Positions 11,101 through 20,559 of a DNA stretch of 64,000 nucleotides are shown piece by piece. Every line of letters starts with the position of its first letter. The stretch's first letter is position 1. A model generated the notes under the pieces. The model had not been told where the DNA came from. It made no database searches and saw nothing but the letters and a program-made list of their open reading frames with translations. Source of the DNA: Ypsolopha sequella (taxonomy: Eukaryota > Arthropoda > Insecta > Lepidoptera > Ypsolophidae); NCBI GenBank assembly GCA_934047225.1, contig CAKOHE010000053.1, positions 94,071 through 158,070 of the forward strand. The letters are read 5' to 3'. The translations under genes were made by a program, and so were the position numbers.

Positions 11101-12320
11101 ATATTGGTCACAGACGACTTTTGTAAAGAGCTAAGTGGAGTTATTTCTTTGGCAAGGTTCTCACCCACGCTCACGAAGAAATTGTTGACGTAATTAAGAG
11201 ATTCTTTTTGACTAGATTTAGTGTTTAGAAGTATGTCGTTTTCAGTTTTATTTTGTTTCATGTGAGTAATGTTTTTAATGTTTCTCCAAAGGGACTTCGA
11301 ATTTTTTAATGACTTTTCAAGTAGCTCATTCTCGTATTTGCGTTTTAATTTTTTGATTAGTTTAGTGCAGTAATTGCGGTAGCGTCTATAAGTGACACTA
11401 AGTACCTCATCATGTGGATTCAAGCGAAGGTTCTTCTGCATCCTGTTTCTATTTTGAATGCATCGTAATATTCCTTTGTGATATCCAAGGTTTAATAATT
11501 CGTTGTTTTTTTGAAATTCGTTTTTCATGCGTATTCTCTTTTAGTGATTTTGTAATATTGGACACTAATTCATTACATATATAGTCCGGGTCATCTAGAA
11601 GAAGCAAGTCGGTTGTATTCTTGCTTAAAAGACTATCCAAAGCTTTGTCATAATCAGTAACAATACGCATTTTACAGGATCTAGATCCTCTATTTGCACA
11701 AGATAGTTGTAAAAAGGACATGGAATGGTCGGTGACTGGAGCATCAGTTACTAATACACGAGCACACGTCCTGCTTCGGTCAATTTTCATCATGATATGG
11801 TCTAAACACGATTTATCCCGAGTTGGCAGAATATGACCAGGCATAATGCCGTGGATACTTAACATATTTAGATATTCCAGACGATTCCTTCTAACGTAGC
11901 TTAGGTCATTGGGGTCATTAATAATATTTATATTAATATCACCAACAATTAAAATGCATTTTTGATGCCCGATTGATTCAAGGTAAGAGTTCAGAGAAGC
12001 AATGAATCTATCTGCATTATTAATTGAAGGTGACCGATAGATAGCAAGAATTGTGTAGTTTGTTGATTCAATTTGTAAACATGATGCATCGATTAATGTT
12101 ATTTCTTTTACTTTGACAGCAATTTCTTGCTTGATATAGACAATTACTCCGTCATTCTGATTAAAATTTCGTGTAGTGGAATACAACATATAATTAGGTA
12201 AACGAGGAATAGGTTTATTTTCGTTGATCCAACATTCTGATAAAATCACTAGATCAGGATTGAACACCAGTTGAGAGAGAGAAACAAGCAATTTATCAAA
12301 ATTTTGATAAACGCTTCGAT
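8164..12320 (-). pseudogene. LINE endonuclease-reverse transcriptase, broken three ways
   Basis: Endonuclease motifs (ILSECW, VGDININ, TDHSMS) lie at about 12310-11480. RT motifs follow: FLDLKKAFNTV (N where D is usual), GVPQGSVLGP and YADD at 10347-10358. The RT C-terminus (YRYLGIMIDDRLSW onward) lies at 8820-8164. Three lesions are visible: a one-base shift near 11475 between endonuclease and RT, a TAA at 10794-10796 with the frame continuing beyond it, and a 1.3-kb solo LTR at 8821-10144. Removing the LTR and one 4-bp duplication would keep the reading frame, so the LTR entered a contiguous RT frame. Confidence 0.85.
8821..10144 (-). mobile_element. Solo LTR (copy 1 of a Gypsy-like family)
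   Basis: The 1324-bp element has TGT...ACA ends (TGTCAGATGGCACG at left, GCAATGCTACA at right) and perfect 4-bp duplications TCGG at 8817-8820 and 10145-10148. A second copy occurs at 50199-51701. On the minus strand an AATAAA lies near 8968, about 150 bp before the 3' end, which supports minus orientation. There is no coding sequence. A 4-bp duplication fits Gypsy-type elements better than BEL (usually 5 bp). No PBS or internal region is adjacent here, so it is a recombined solo LTR. Confidence 0.82.
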
Positions 12321-12351
12321 AAACGAGATAAACGACATTTCTTCGATAAAC

Positions 12352-12571
12352 GAGAATATGAAGAAAAGATACAAGAGTCAGATGCAAACGCTAATTGATA
12401 ATGACTTCGCCGAACTCGCACCTACTACGAAGCCAGCTAAAGTTTGGTACCTGCCACACTTCGCAGTTATCAATCCACAAAAGCCAGAAAAGCTGAGAAT
12501 TGTTCATGATGCAGCGGCCCGCACCAAAGGTTCCAGTCTTAACGACATGCTGCTTGCAGGACCTCTTTTGC
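12352..12571 (+). pseudogene. BEL/Pao gag-pol, RT start (continuation)
   Basis: This is the same frame family as 5261-7808, resuming after the LINE. It contains the BEL RT opening motif KVWYLPHFAV, then KLRIVHDAAA and LNDMLLAGP. Similarity stops at about 12570 where a TGA and unrelated sequence follow. The YVDD-containing core, RNase H and integrase are missing. Confidence 0.82.
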
Positions 12572-12575
12572 CCTG

Positions 12576-13290
12576 AATCCGCCCCTCTCGCATTGCGCGA
12601 TTTTTCGCTTGGAGTGACAGTGACAAAAATAAAATTCGCATAGCCTCTTGTACTTAAGACGTCCAACTATCACTGTGTTCAGATGAGCACTGATTCCAAA
12701 CGTGCGAGCGTCACCCATTTAATGGTGGAAACATTTTGGTGCTATCATAGTACGGTAAGGGCTTATCTTTACTTTTGAAATCTTTGGAGTTAACCAGACA
12801 TCCACACCACAGTTTATACTGTATCCCCACCCACCCACTCCAACTAAAACGAATTAAGTACTCTAAATACCGGCGGCGTACCTTGGACCGTTAGACCATG
12901 ACCTAACTAACTGAAAAAATTCGTCTGTGACTTGCCTGATATGATGCTATATGTGATATAATATACTTTAGTACTGGACATTGTGTATGACGTTTTTGCA
13001 AAGTTTTTTTTTCCTTTAACCCGTAGCGTGGGCTTCGGTAGAAGCTAGTTCCGTTTCCACGACACAATGTGGCTCTAACAGCAAACATTACCGAGGCTCG
13101 TGTATATTTATGTCGCGCTGTTATCTCAAATCTGTGACTTCGACAAATAAAATATATCTTAATTAGTGCGTTGTACCACTGTTAGATTTTGGGGCGTTTC
13201 TGGTTGGGCTCTCAGTTTAAACCCAAATTATAATTCTGTGAGATGAACAAACTTAAAACATATATAATGAAGTAATCTGTACATTGAATA
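12576..13290. other. Gene-free stretch; short dispersed repeat at its left edge
   Basis: No coding region is supported. About 50 bp at 12577-12627 (containing TCGCATTGCGCG and TTGGAGTGACAGTGAC) resembles 32250-32300 (TCGCACTGCGGG, CTGGAGTAACGGGGAC). This indicates a dispersed repeat directly after the BEL truncation point. Confidence 0.4.
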
Positions 13291-13307
13291 TGAGTATTGT
13301 AAAAATT

Positions 13308-13376
13308 GTTTGTCTGTCTGTCTGTATGTTCCATTTTGACTCGAGATCCACTCAATGGATTTGGATGCGGTTCATA
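13308..13376 (+). repeat. Dispersed lepidopteran-type repeat fragment
   Basis: A TCTG run followed by a block containing ACTCAATGGATTTGGATGCG matches the block at 30763-30838 (ACTCAACGGATTTGAATGCG). The family looks like the short non-coding repeat common in moth genomes, possibly Helitron- or SINE-derived. The class is inference. Confidence 0.45.
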
Positions 13377-13381
13377 GTATT

Positions 13382-14505
13382 TACTCAAATAGATTCAACT
13401 GGTTTTTACTGAACTTAGCGTCATTTGAAAATTATATATATATATAATTTTAAGATCAGCTCATAAAGTACTTTCATTTGTTATCAGATCTCACATAAAT
13501 GACAGGTTACATAAAGTTATCATACCAAACTTTGATGATGTCACAACGAAAAAACCCACAAGGGTTCAAGAACAAGGTAGAATGTCAAAATTATTAACTA
13601 AAACATCGAATATATACGCCTACATACATAAGCATTCCTGAACAGTCTTCATACGCGGACTTCCCTACAGAAAGAAATCCTTGGATAAATTTATGTTATA
13701 ATCAAACAGAGAAGAGTAACATCGGATTGGCCGCTTATTCGTTTAAAATTATGATTACTTAGATATAAATGACTGATTCTTATTATCGCTTAAACAATAG
13801 TAAATCAATAGATCGTAGTCTAGATCGTGGCTTGCGTCCATCGTACAGGTTAACCCTCAGTTGCACTAAACCAAGAAAAAGAAAATGACAGCATCAATTC
13901 AAAATCGTCGTTAAACTCATCTTGGTTTAGTAGAAAGTCGAGTGCGAGGGTTAAAAAGGCTAAAGGACGGCAATAAATTATATAGTACATATTACCTTTA
14001 TATAAGAATGCCACGGTTTAAACCTCAGTGCATAATTTAACTTCTGTTCCTCAAAAATAAGGACTATTTTGCGATGAAAAAAATTTAGTTTTGACAGCAC
14101 TAAAACTAAAATCAAAGCCTTCAGAATCGGCTATAATATTCACGATAGCATTCCAGATTGCAGCCAAGCAATACCGTACATACTGATATGTTTTATTTTC
14201 ACAAAGTGAAAGTTTACTTAAACAGTTGGGTGTAAAATGGTGTCACGAATAAAAAAAACTCTATTTATTTATAAAATGCATATTAACGGGACACCTACTG
14301 ACGCTAGAACATCAACAACACCAGGTTTTTAAGGCTTAATTGGAATAAACTAGCCCCTGGTTTCTGATTTTTTTTTTTTTTTAAATAAGTTTTACGGCCC
14401 TGGAAACTAGTCCTTTTGAGCCAATAGTTTATATTTTATTTTTACACAACTGTTTATAGAAATAGTCAATTTTTTTTTTTTCACTTTTTACGTATTTCAC
14501 TTCAC
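13382..14505. other. Gene-free stretch with one imperfect inverted repeat
   Basis: No ORF or splice-bounded exon is convincing. An imperfect inverted repeat spans 13850-13952: TTAACCCTCAGTTGCACT and AAACCAAG on the left answer CTTGGTTT and GTGCGAGGGTTAA on the right. It may be a degraded foldback element. Confidence 0.35.
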
Positions 14506-14509
14506 ATAC

Positions 14510-14710
14510 TTTTGACTGCGAGAATGAGTTTTGACTAAGGACGTAGTGTTGACTGATTAGCAAAATTAGTTTTTTGGATGTCCTGCAGCGCAGAAGAGAG
14601 CCGGTAGGTTAGGTTAGAAGGTTAGGTATGGCAAGTCGCGGAACCCAGAAATACTTTTTAATCAAAATTACTTCAGACCAACTTAGTCAAAACAATTTTC
14701 GCAGTCAAAA
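14510..14710. mobile_element. Small TIR element (MITE-like), about 200 bp
   Basis: A 29-30-bp terminal inverted repeat is visible: TTTTGACTGCGAGAATGAG at 14510 onward answers the stretch 14682-14710 ending GCAGTCAAAA. The interior is non-coding and includes GGTTAGGTTAGAAGGTTAGG. No transposase is present. Confidence 0.55.
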
Positions 14711-14745
14711 CTACTTTTGACCGGCTATGAGTTTTGACTGCAACA

Positions 14746-15013
14746 TATACAATGTGTAACAGAAAGGTGTGGTCATATTTGAAGAGCTTATTCAGTCAAT
14801 GGTATAGAATAACTGTTACTATGGAGCCAAAACTGAAATCACGAAAAAAATATTAACAGTTTCATAGAAAAATGCAATGCCAGCTAAAATTTATAGAAGG
14901 GCAGATTTTTTAATCGAGATTTCAGGTTTGGTTCCATTGTAAAAGTTGTCCTATATCATTAACTGAATAAGCTCTTCAAATATGAACTACACCTTTCTGT
15001 TACACGGTGTATA
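14746..15013. mobile_element. MITE family 1, copy 1 (TA-flanked, about 55-bp TIRs)
   Basis: Long terminal inverted repeats start GTGTAACAGAAAGGTGT on the left and end ACACCTTTCTGTTACAC on the right, each continuing into GAAGAGCTTATTCAGT or its complement. The outermost bases (TATACAA...) fit a TA target. A homologous element with the same interior (GAAGGGCAGATTTTTT) lies at 33553-33824. It is non-coding and probably mobilised by a Tc1/mariner-type transposase supplied elsewhere (inference). Confidence 0.8.
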
Positions 15014-15970
15014 CTAATAAATAAACAAGTAGTAATACAGTTGGTCAATGATAACTTCCTTAATAATTAAATTGTGTGCCATAAGACCTACCTCTAAACG
15101 AAATTTCAAGTTTCTAAGTCAACTGGAAGTGCCTATAGGATTTGGATTGCCTTGCGAGTGTCAAAAATTTGTATGAAATTGATTATGTAAAGTGAAATTT
15201 CTTTTTTTCGCGTCGAGTTAGAAGCCTGTTTTTTTACAGCATCATGGGACCGTAGACTTCTGTAGGAAGTACAGTACTCTTTCGCTAGTCCGCCGCTTGA
15301 TAATCCGACAACTACTATAATCCGCCCATTTTTTGCAAGTCGATGTCTCTCTGTAATCATGTTATTACGAAGATTTATCCTGGTAAAAAACAAGCCAAAT
15401 TAGAGCAGTATTTTTTAAAACCTGAGCAATCAGTTAATGTGTCAGTTCATTTTTAAATTTTAATACAAATGTACATATGTATTTTTAATACAGTTGCTCA
15501 AAAAGTGGCGTATTGCAGGGACGTATAGCGTTCGGGATGTGGGATATTACATACTCGAGCTTTTTCTTTACCTTTTCCGAACTCGTGCGTTCTCTTTCCC
15601 AACTGTCAAAATATTGTCTATTAAAAAGAAAAAAACCAACCACGAAGATTTTACAAAAAAAAAATCAAAGAAGGTTTTATGATTCATGCAAATATTTCTA
15701 AAAGGAAGCTACTATTTTGTTTCAATATCAGATTTAATGATTTGATTCAATGAGTTAGGTTAGGTTTCATTTCATTTCATCTCATTAAATTTCATTTTCA
15801 TTTCATATCAATAAAAAAAATCTACTGAATACTTGGCTGTATGGGCATAGTTCTCTTTGCCTAGCCAGAATGGGGGAAGAAAACAAAAAAAAATCTCTGC
15901 TTATATTCTTTTACGGTTGGCGCCATTTTCCAAAAATTTTCTTTGCGGGTTTAGTTGTTTGTTGCACAAA
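15014..15970. other. Gene-free stretch
   Basis: Short ORFs in this AT-rich stretch have low-complexity translations, no family resemblance and no splice context. A TTCATTTCATTTCAT microsatellite-like run lies at about 15768-15808. Nothing else is supported. Confidence 0.35.
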
Positions 15971-16105
15971 ATGAGTAATTTTGACGATATTTTATTTGAA
16001 TTGACACCACCGGAACTCAGTATAATTGCACAAAATGCTTCGGAGAAGTCAAAAAGTCGCTACATATCTACATACGACGAATTTATTGCGTGGAGTATTA
16101 GTTGA
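15971..16105 (+). pseudogene. N-terminal fragment resembling tyrosine-recombinase-like proteins
   Basis: A 44-residue frame starts at the ATG at 15971. It begins MSNFDDILFELTPPEL and ends with KSKSRYISTYDEFIAW before a stop. The pattern SKSRY...Y..F..W is what I recall from the first helices of core-binding domains in insect tyrosine-recombinase-like (Crypton/DIRS-type) proteins. No catalytic domain follows, so this is a fragment at most. Family recognition is from memory and weak. Confidence 0.25.
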
Positions 16106-16180
16106 GTTTATTGTGTTTTTGTTATTTTATTAAATTGCTTCATTTTTTCGCAACTGTATTAAAAATAGTTGTTCAGTACA

Positions 16181-16294
16181 CGTGCGGAACCGTCATTGCA
16201 ACTTGTTCCGACTGTCAACCCTCACCTTCGGCTGCGCCTCGGCTCGGGTAGACATTTGTCGGAACTCTTTGCAATGACAGGCTTTCCGCACTCG
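16181..16294. repeat. Imperfect palindrome / foldback element
   Basis: The left arm 16181-16216 (GTGCGGAACCGTCATTGCAA, then GTTCCGACTGTC) answers the right arm 16251-16294 (GACATTTGTCGGAAC, then GCAATGACAGGC, TTCCGCAC). A GC-rich centre (CTTCGGCTGCGCCTCGGCTC) lies between. It is non-coding and may be a foldback or MITE. Confidence 0.55.
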
Positions 16295-16543
16295 TAATGA
16301 AATATACTATTACCTTCATAAGTTCTAATACAAAATTACTATGTTTTTTTGTTGTTTTCCTCAATTTGATGTTCCTGTACATTATAATCCGCCGGTAGTC
16401 CGGATTTTTTGGTGACGCATTAGCAAGAGGGTACTGTATCAGTTTCAACTTGATATCTCATACGGGGGCCGAGCAAAAGTGACATATATGGTTCCGTTTT
16501 TTCATTTTGGGGTACGGAACGCTGAAAAACAAAAAAAACTTAC

Positions 16544-16668
16544 CAAAGCCGGTTTATGCCGCTCAATCTCGGTCTTCAAGTACTTTCGGTCATGCGTGAG
16601 AGACGAATCTGTTCCCAAGGTGTAGAGTGACCCCAGCATCTTGTATGAGGCAACTTGGATTTCGTCCA
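16544..16668 (-). CDS. RyR: Ryanodine receptor, one internal exon
   Basis: Read on the minus strand, a TTTGTTCCAG acceptor precedes position 16668 and a G|GTAAGT donor follows 16544. The 125 nt hold two bases completing a codon plus 41 codons, including [30 protein letters not shown] and ERHKPAL. I recognise this from insect ryanodine receptors, the intracellular Ca2+ release channels of the ER/SR membrane. The exon enters after one base of a codon and leaves at a codon boundary. No other RyR exon was recognised in the window, so the flanking introns must be long (more than 16 kb on the 3' side). Intact frame and splice sites argue against a pseudogene. Identification is by recall of the family. 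Confidence 0.72.
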
Positions 16669-16699
16669 CTGGAACAAACAATAATGGACTTTGAAGTGA

Positions 16700-16830
16700 T
16701 TGGTATAATAATAATAATAATAATAATGATAATAAAACTCTTTATTGCACAGAATAAAATAATTGTACAAAGGCGAGCTTAATACTAATTAGTATTTTCT
16801 ACCAACTAACCTTTGGCAATGAGGAAATTG
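16700..16830 (-). repeat. 3' end of a CR1-like LINE, with hairpin and ATT tail
   Basis: On the minus strand: a perfect palindrome AATACTAATTAGTATT (16781-16796), then AAGCTCGCC and TTGTACA, then TTCTGTGCAATAAAGAG, and a terminal (ATT)n tail at about 16706-16735. The same motif order occurs in the 3'UTR of the LINE ending near 60870. No coding part was recognised upstream. Confidence 0.6.
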
Positions 16831-17417
16831 TTGAGGGTAGTGCCATACTATTTAAAAGGGATAATATTGAAAATAGTACTTAAATAATAAATTACTAGAC
16901 TACATCCTAATAAACATTTAAAGCAAAGTAATAGTATATAATAAAATACATAAACCATATAAACAGTTTACACAAATATATAAATGTATATTGATGAAAA
17001 TTCATTAATATAACATATTATACAATATAATAATCAAAAGAAATCAAGTAATATTCTGCAACTCAAGAAAGTATTGTCTAATTTTGTTCTTGAAGACTGA
17101 TATTGATATCGACGGTGTAAAGGATAATTGACTAACGATCATTTTCGCAACTTTACAGTAGAGCCATTTAAAGTTTTATTTTGATGAAAAAAATCATAAC
17201 TTTTTTTTTATGTACGTAAGTTAAATCTAAAAATATTAAATTAATCCTAAATCAAATAACTATCTAGATATATTTTGATAATAATGAAAACATGAACGGT
17301 TCTTCATATAAATGCCTAGTTAGGCCCTAGAAATTTAAAAAATATCTCGTTAGTCAATTCAACATGTTTTAAGTAACCGATAAAGGGAAAGCTAATCATC
17401 TAAACAGTATTATTTAA

Positions 17418-17588
17418 GATTTATATAAAAACGGCTCACCTCAATACGTGTTATGATCGGGAAGGTGAGGCGTAACGTCGTCGCGTAAACGTCTTTACTC
17501 GCCCAGATGAAGGCAGTCTAAATCTGCTGAAACTGGTCGGCTTTCCCGATCATAACACGTATTGAGGTGAGCCGTTTTTATATAAATC
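17418..17588. mobile_element. MITE with perfect 46-bp TIRs
   Basis: 17418-17463 and 17543-17588 are perfect inverted repeats (ending CGTGTTATGATCGGGAA on the left arm and beginning TTCCCGATCATAACACG on the right). They enclose 79 bp of GC-richer unique sequence (GGTGAGGCGTAACGTCGTCG). Perfect arms imply recent insertion or strong constraint. There is no coding capacity. Confidence 0.75.
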
Positions 17589-17599
17589 ATGAATTATCC

Positions 17600-18540
17600 T
17601 CAAGTCTCATTTAATTCTATAAGTATTATTTAAATCTGTGGATGTAAGGCTTAAGAACTGAATAGAACATCATATAACTGTTTAGTCGACGTAAGTAACT
17701 TGAAACAACTTTTGTAATTTCACCGAGTAAACGTTAATGATTAATTCAGTGATAAATGTAATGAATAATTATCAAAATAGGTTTAACTAAGAACTTTGTA
17801 ATCAAATTCATAAAATAATAAAAACTTATGTCTATCATGGCAAGAAAATCAAATCAAACTAAAATAAAGTCTTTTAATTACTGAATGTTTATTATAGTAG
17901 TCTACAGTCTAAAAATTATATTATATTATACTTAACAAACAAGGCATAACAAAGGTATTTTATAACGTTACTTAGTATGTCTTCTTTGTCAGATTCAATC
18001 AAAATATCTTTTTTAGTGTAAGAGTCAGGCTATATCCTTGTACTCGCTGTGGTATTTTAAGGAAATTATGTTTTTTTGCAGAAATTATTTAAATCATTAT
18101 ATTTTTGAACAGACATTGGGAGCGGTTTATGTTGATTTAATGTTATTTTTTCCCAAAACTCCAATTTCTTCAATATGAGCTCCCTCTGCTATCGAATTTA
18201 TAAATATTTTCTTAGGTGCATTTTTTTTCATTGTGACAACTCGAAGTTAGCTCTTTTTTCCAGTTAAATTTCCTCAAAAGTATTTGTCAGCTATTTAGTC
18301 ATATCCCAAAAACATTTTATGAGTTAATACTTCAACTATGTAGGGATCATAGTTTTTCCTTGCAAGTTAAAATACCGTCGGCCATTGGTATTCATGCTAG
18401 TGGCATGCATGCTATCGACTGGCATTGAGGTATGCCCAGGTATCAAATAATCAATTTGAATGGTTTCTTAATGTGTGCAGGTAAATAGCCTACAAAACCA
18501 ATCACAAAACTCAACACTCGAGGAACGCAAGTCTCTTAAA
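17600..18540. other. Gene-free AT-rich stretch
   Basis: No ORF with family resemblance, splice-bounded exon, tRNA or clear repeat was found. It is probably the interior of the TIR-bounded block. Confidence 0.3.
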
Positions 18541-18566
18541 AAATGAAAAGCATATGAAGATGAATA

Positions 18567-20548
18567 ATGAAAAGCAGCCTCCCAGCTGACAAAGGCTCAG
18601 CCACGGTAATTCTAGATAAATCTGATTACATTCAGGAAGGTTTAAGACAGCTAAACGAAAAAAAAATTTACAGTACAGCACCAAGTGACACATGTGACCA
18701 GATCATAGATTTGATCCTAAACATCATCCAGACTAGGGGGGACGCCAAGGGTCTGTCAGAAAAAGACAAGGAGTTTATGTTGCCGAGCCATCCGAGGACC
18801 CCAAACTTCTACATTTTGCCAAAAATACATAAGCGGAATCACCCCGGTCACCCTATAGTCACTTCTTATAATGCACCAACCCAGCATATATCAGCATTTG
18901 TAGATCATCACCTTTAACCCCTTGTTAAACTTCTCCTCTGTTACATCAAAGACACAAATCATTTTATAGAAATCATGAAAACACTATACATCCCAACAAA
19001 CATTGAAAATCCAGGTTGAAGTGCCTTCTTGAGCAAGCGTTCTACTCTTTTAAAGACTTTCTTGTTCTCAAGAATAACTTTAGAGATACATCTAATTAAT
19101 TTAATTGTAATTAATTACATTGTTATTAATTATAAGTTGTTAGTTTGTAGTTAATTTGAAGTATTTATTAATGTGACATAATAATGAATATTATGAAATA
19201 AATGAATATGAATATATCTAGTTACAATAGATGTGACCTCACTTTACACAAACATTCCTCATGACGCCGGACTCACAGCATTACATGATCAGCTTAATAG
19301 CCGTCCACCTCCCCATAAACCCTCGACAGATTTCATCTTAACACTAGCAGAAATCATTCTAACAAATCACTATTTCACATTTGAACGTAAACTTCCATCA
19401 GATAAAAGGACCTGCAATGGGTACTCGGATGGCTCCAAACTTTTTATCTATAGAGCTTCGACAACCACTGATTTGGAAAAGATTCATAGACGATGATTTA
19501 TTTATGATCTGGTCACACGACCGAGCCTCTCTCAACGACTTTTTACTCCGGCTAAATCAGCATAGCAATCTGAAATTCACACATGAAAATATCAACCACC
19601 ACGATCACATTTTTGGATGTTGATCTAACTCTTGGGCTAGAAAATATCATCACCACATCTGTCCACTTTAAACCCACCAATAAACTACAATACCTTCATT
19701 TTGACAGTTGCCATCCACCGCATATTAAAAAATAGATTCCATATTCGTCATTTCGAGGCCGTCGGATTTGCAACACACAAGAAAATCTTCAAAACTACCA
19801 AACCAAAATACATACAGACCTACTTAACAGGAATTATTTCCAAATAATTTTCTATTAAAACAAATACATGACCGACCCAGATACCACAACAACAACAGAC
19901 CAAACAGGAACACTACACAAAATCAACTATGTTTCATCACTACATACTTTCACGGCAGCTACAAAATAAAAAAACTAATAAAAGACTTCTCACCAATATT
20001 GACACAAAACGATGACACCAAAAACCTCATACATCCAAACATTCAAATCTGCTACAAACAAAATCCATAGTTTGGAAGAAAATACCATCGCAACTCAACA
20101 ATAACACATCTACAACACCCGGAACCTCAGCATGCCAACGGCCTCGATGTAAAACATGTTCTATCATCAACACCGCCACCACCATCAACACACATCACAT
20201 CACACAACCAACGTTTACCAAGCCCAACCAAATAGCACATGCACCACCAGAAACCTCATCTACATCTTAGAATGCAGGCACTGCCCTGCATTCTATGTAG
20301 GCGAGATCAAAAATGCATTACACATCACAATCAATCATCACCGACACACAGACGACTCGATCACGAATAATAGCTTACCCGTACTCACACATACTCGTCT
20401 CCATAACTTGAAATTCAAACAGTGTTTTACAGCATGCATAATTAAATAATTTACACCACCCATATCCAACATCCAACTTAGAACTTGGGAGAGATCGTAT
20501 ATATGGTCACTTGGTGCTAAGTACGGTCCAGGCTTAAAAAGGCAGTGA
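18567..20548 (+). pseudogene. Penelope-like element: reverse transcriptase and GIY-YIG endonuclease, degenerate
   Basis: The RT N-terminal part at 18567-18917 shows LPADKGSATVILDKSDY and FYILPKIHK. The core resumes at 19216 (DVTSLYTNIPHDAGL), followed by a frameshift, then GPAMGTRMAPN and FIDD near 19480-19500. The C-terminal GIY-YIG endonuclease at about 20220-20548 shows LIYILEC, FYVGE and, after a stop, WERSYIW. Penelope-like elements retrotranspose with this RT plus GIY-YIG nuclease. Stops, frameshifts and a 200-bp insertion at 19016-19215 make it inactive. Confidence 0.82.
19016..19215. mobile_element. About 200-bp AT-rich insertion within the Penelope RT
   Basis: Penelope similarity stops after about 19012 and resumes at 19216. 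The intervening 200 bp are AT-rich and end with GAAATAAATGAATATGAATA, like a LINE or SINE tail. No duplication of the target could be defined. Confidence 0.4.
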
Positions 20549-20559
20549 TAAAGATGCGA

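Larger units (their letters stand above)
7809..12351 (-). mobile_element. Daphne/Jockey-like LINE inserted in BEL pol (itself holding a solo LTR)
   Basis: On the minus strand the order is endonuclease (right), RT, then a G/T-rich 3'UTR (about 7830-8163) and an A/T-rich low-complexity end at the left. A 7-bp duplication GAGAATA flanks it. The 5' side (12300-12351) has several GATAAACG repeats between the endonuclease start and the target, possibly untemplated or slipped sequence. No ORF1 is visible, so the copy is 5'-truncated. The 3'UTR resembles that of the fragment at 34566-35515, which supports one family. Confidence 0.85.
4964..12575 (+). mobile_element. BEL/Pao LTR retrotransposon remnant, split by a LINE
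   Basis: A leader (4964-5260) precedes gag-pol from 5261. The reading frame breaks off at 7808 and resumes at 12352 after a 4.5-kb minus-strand LINE. Both junctions carry GAGAATA (7802-7808 and 12352-12358), the target duplication of that LINE. BEL similarity ends near 12570 inside the RT domain, so integrase, RNase H and the 3' LTR are absent from the window. The copy is old: two nonsense codons, one large insertion and a 3' deletion. Confidence 0.85.

Noticed and set aside
16544..16668. Processed pseudogene of the ryanodine receptor
   Set aside because: The similarity stops exactly at consensus splice sites on both sides, which a retrocopy would not show.
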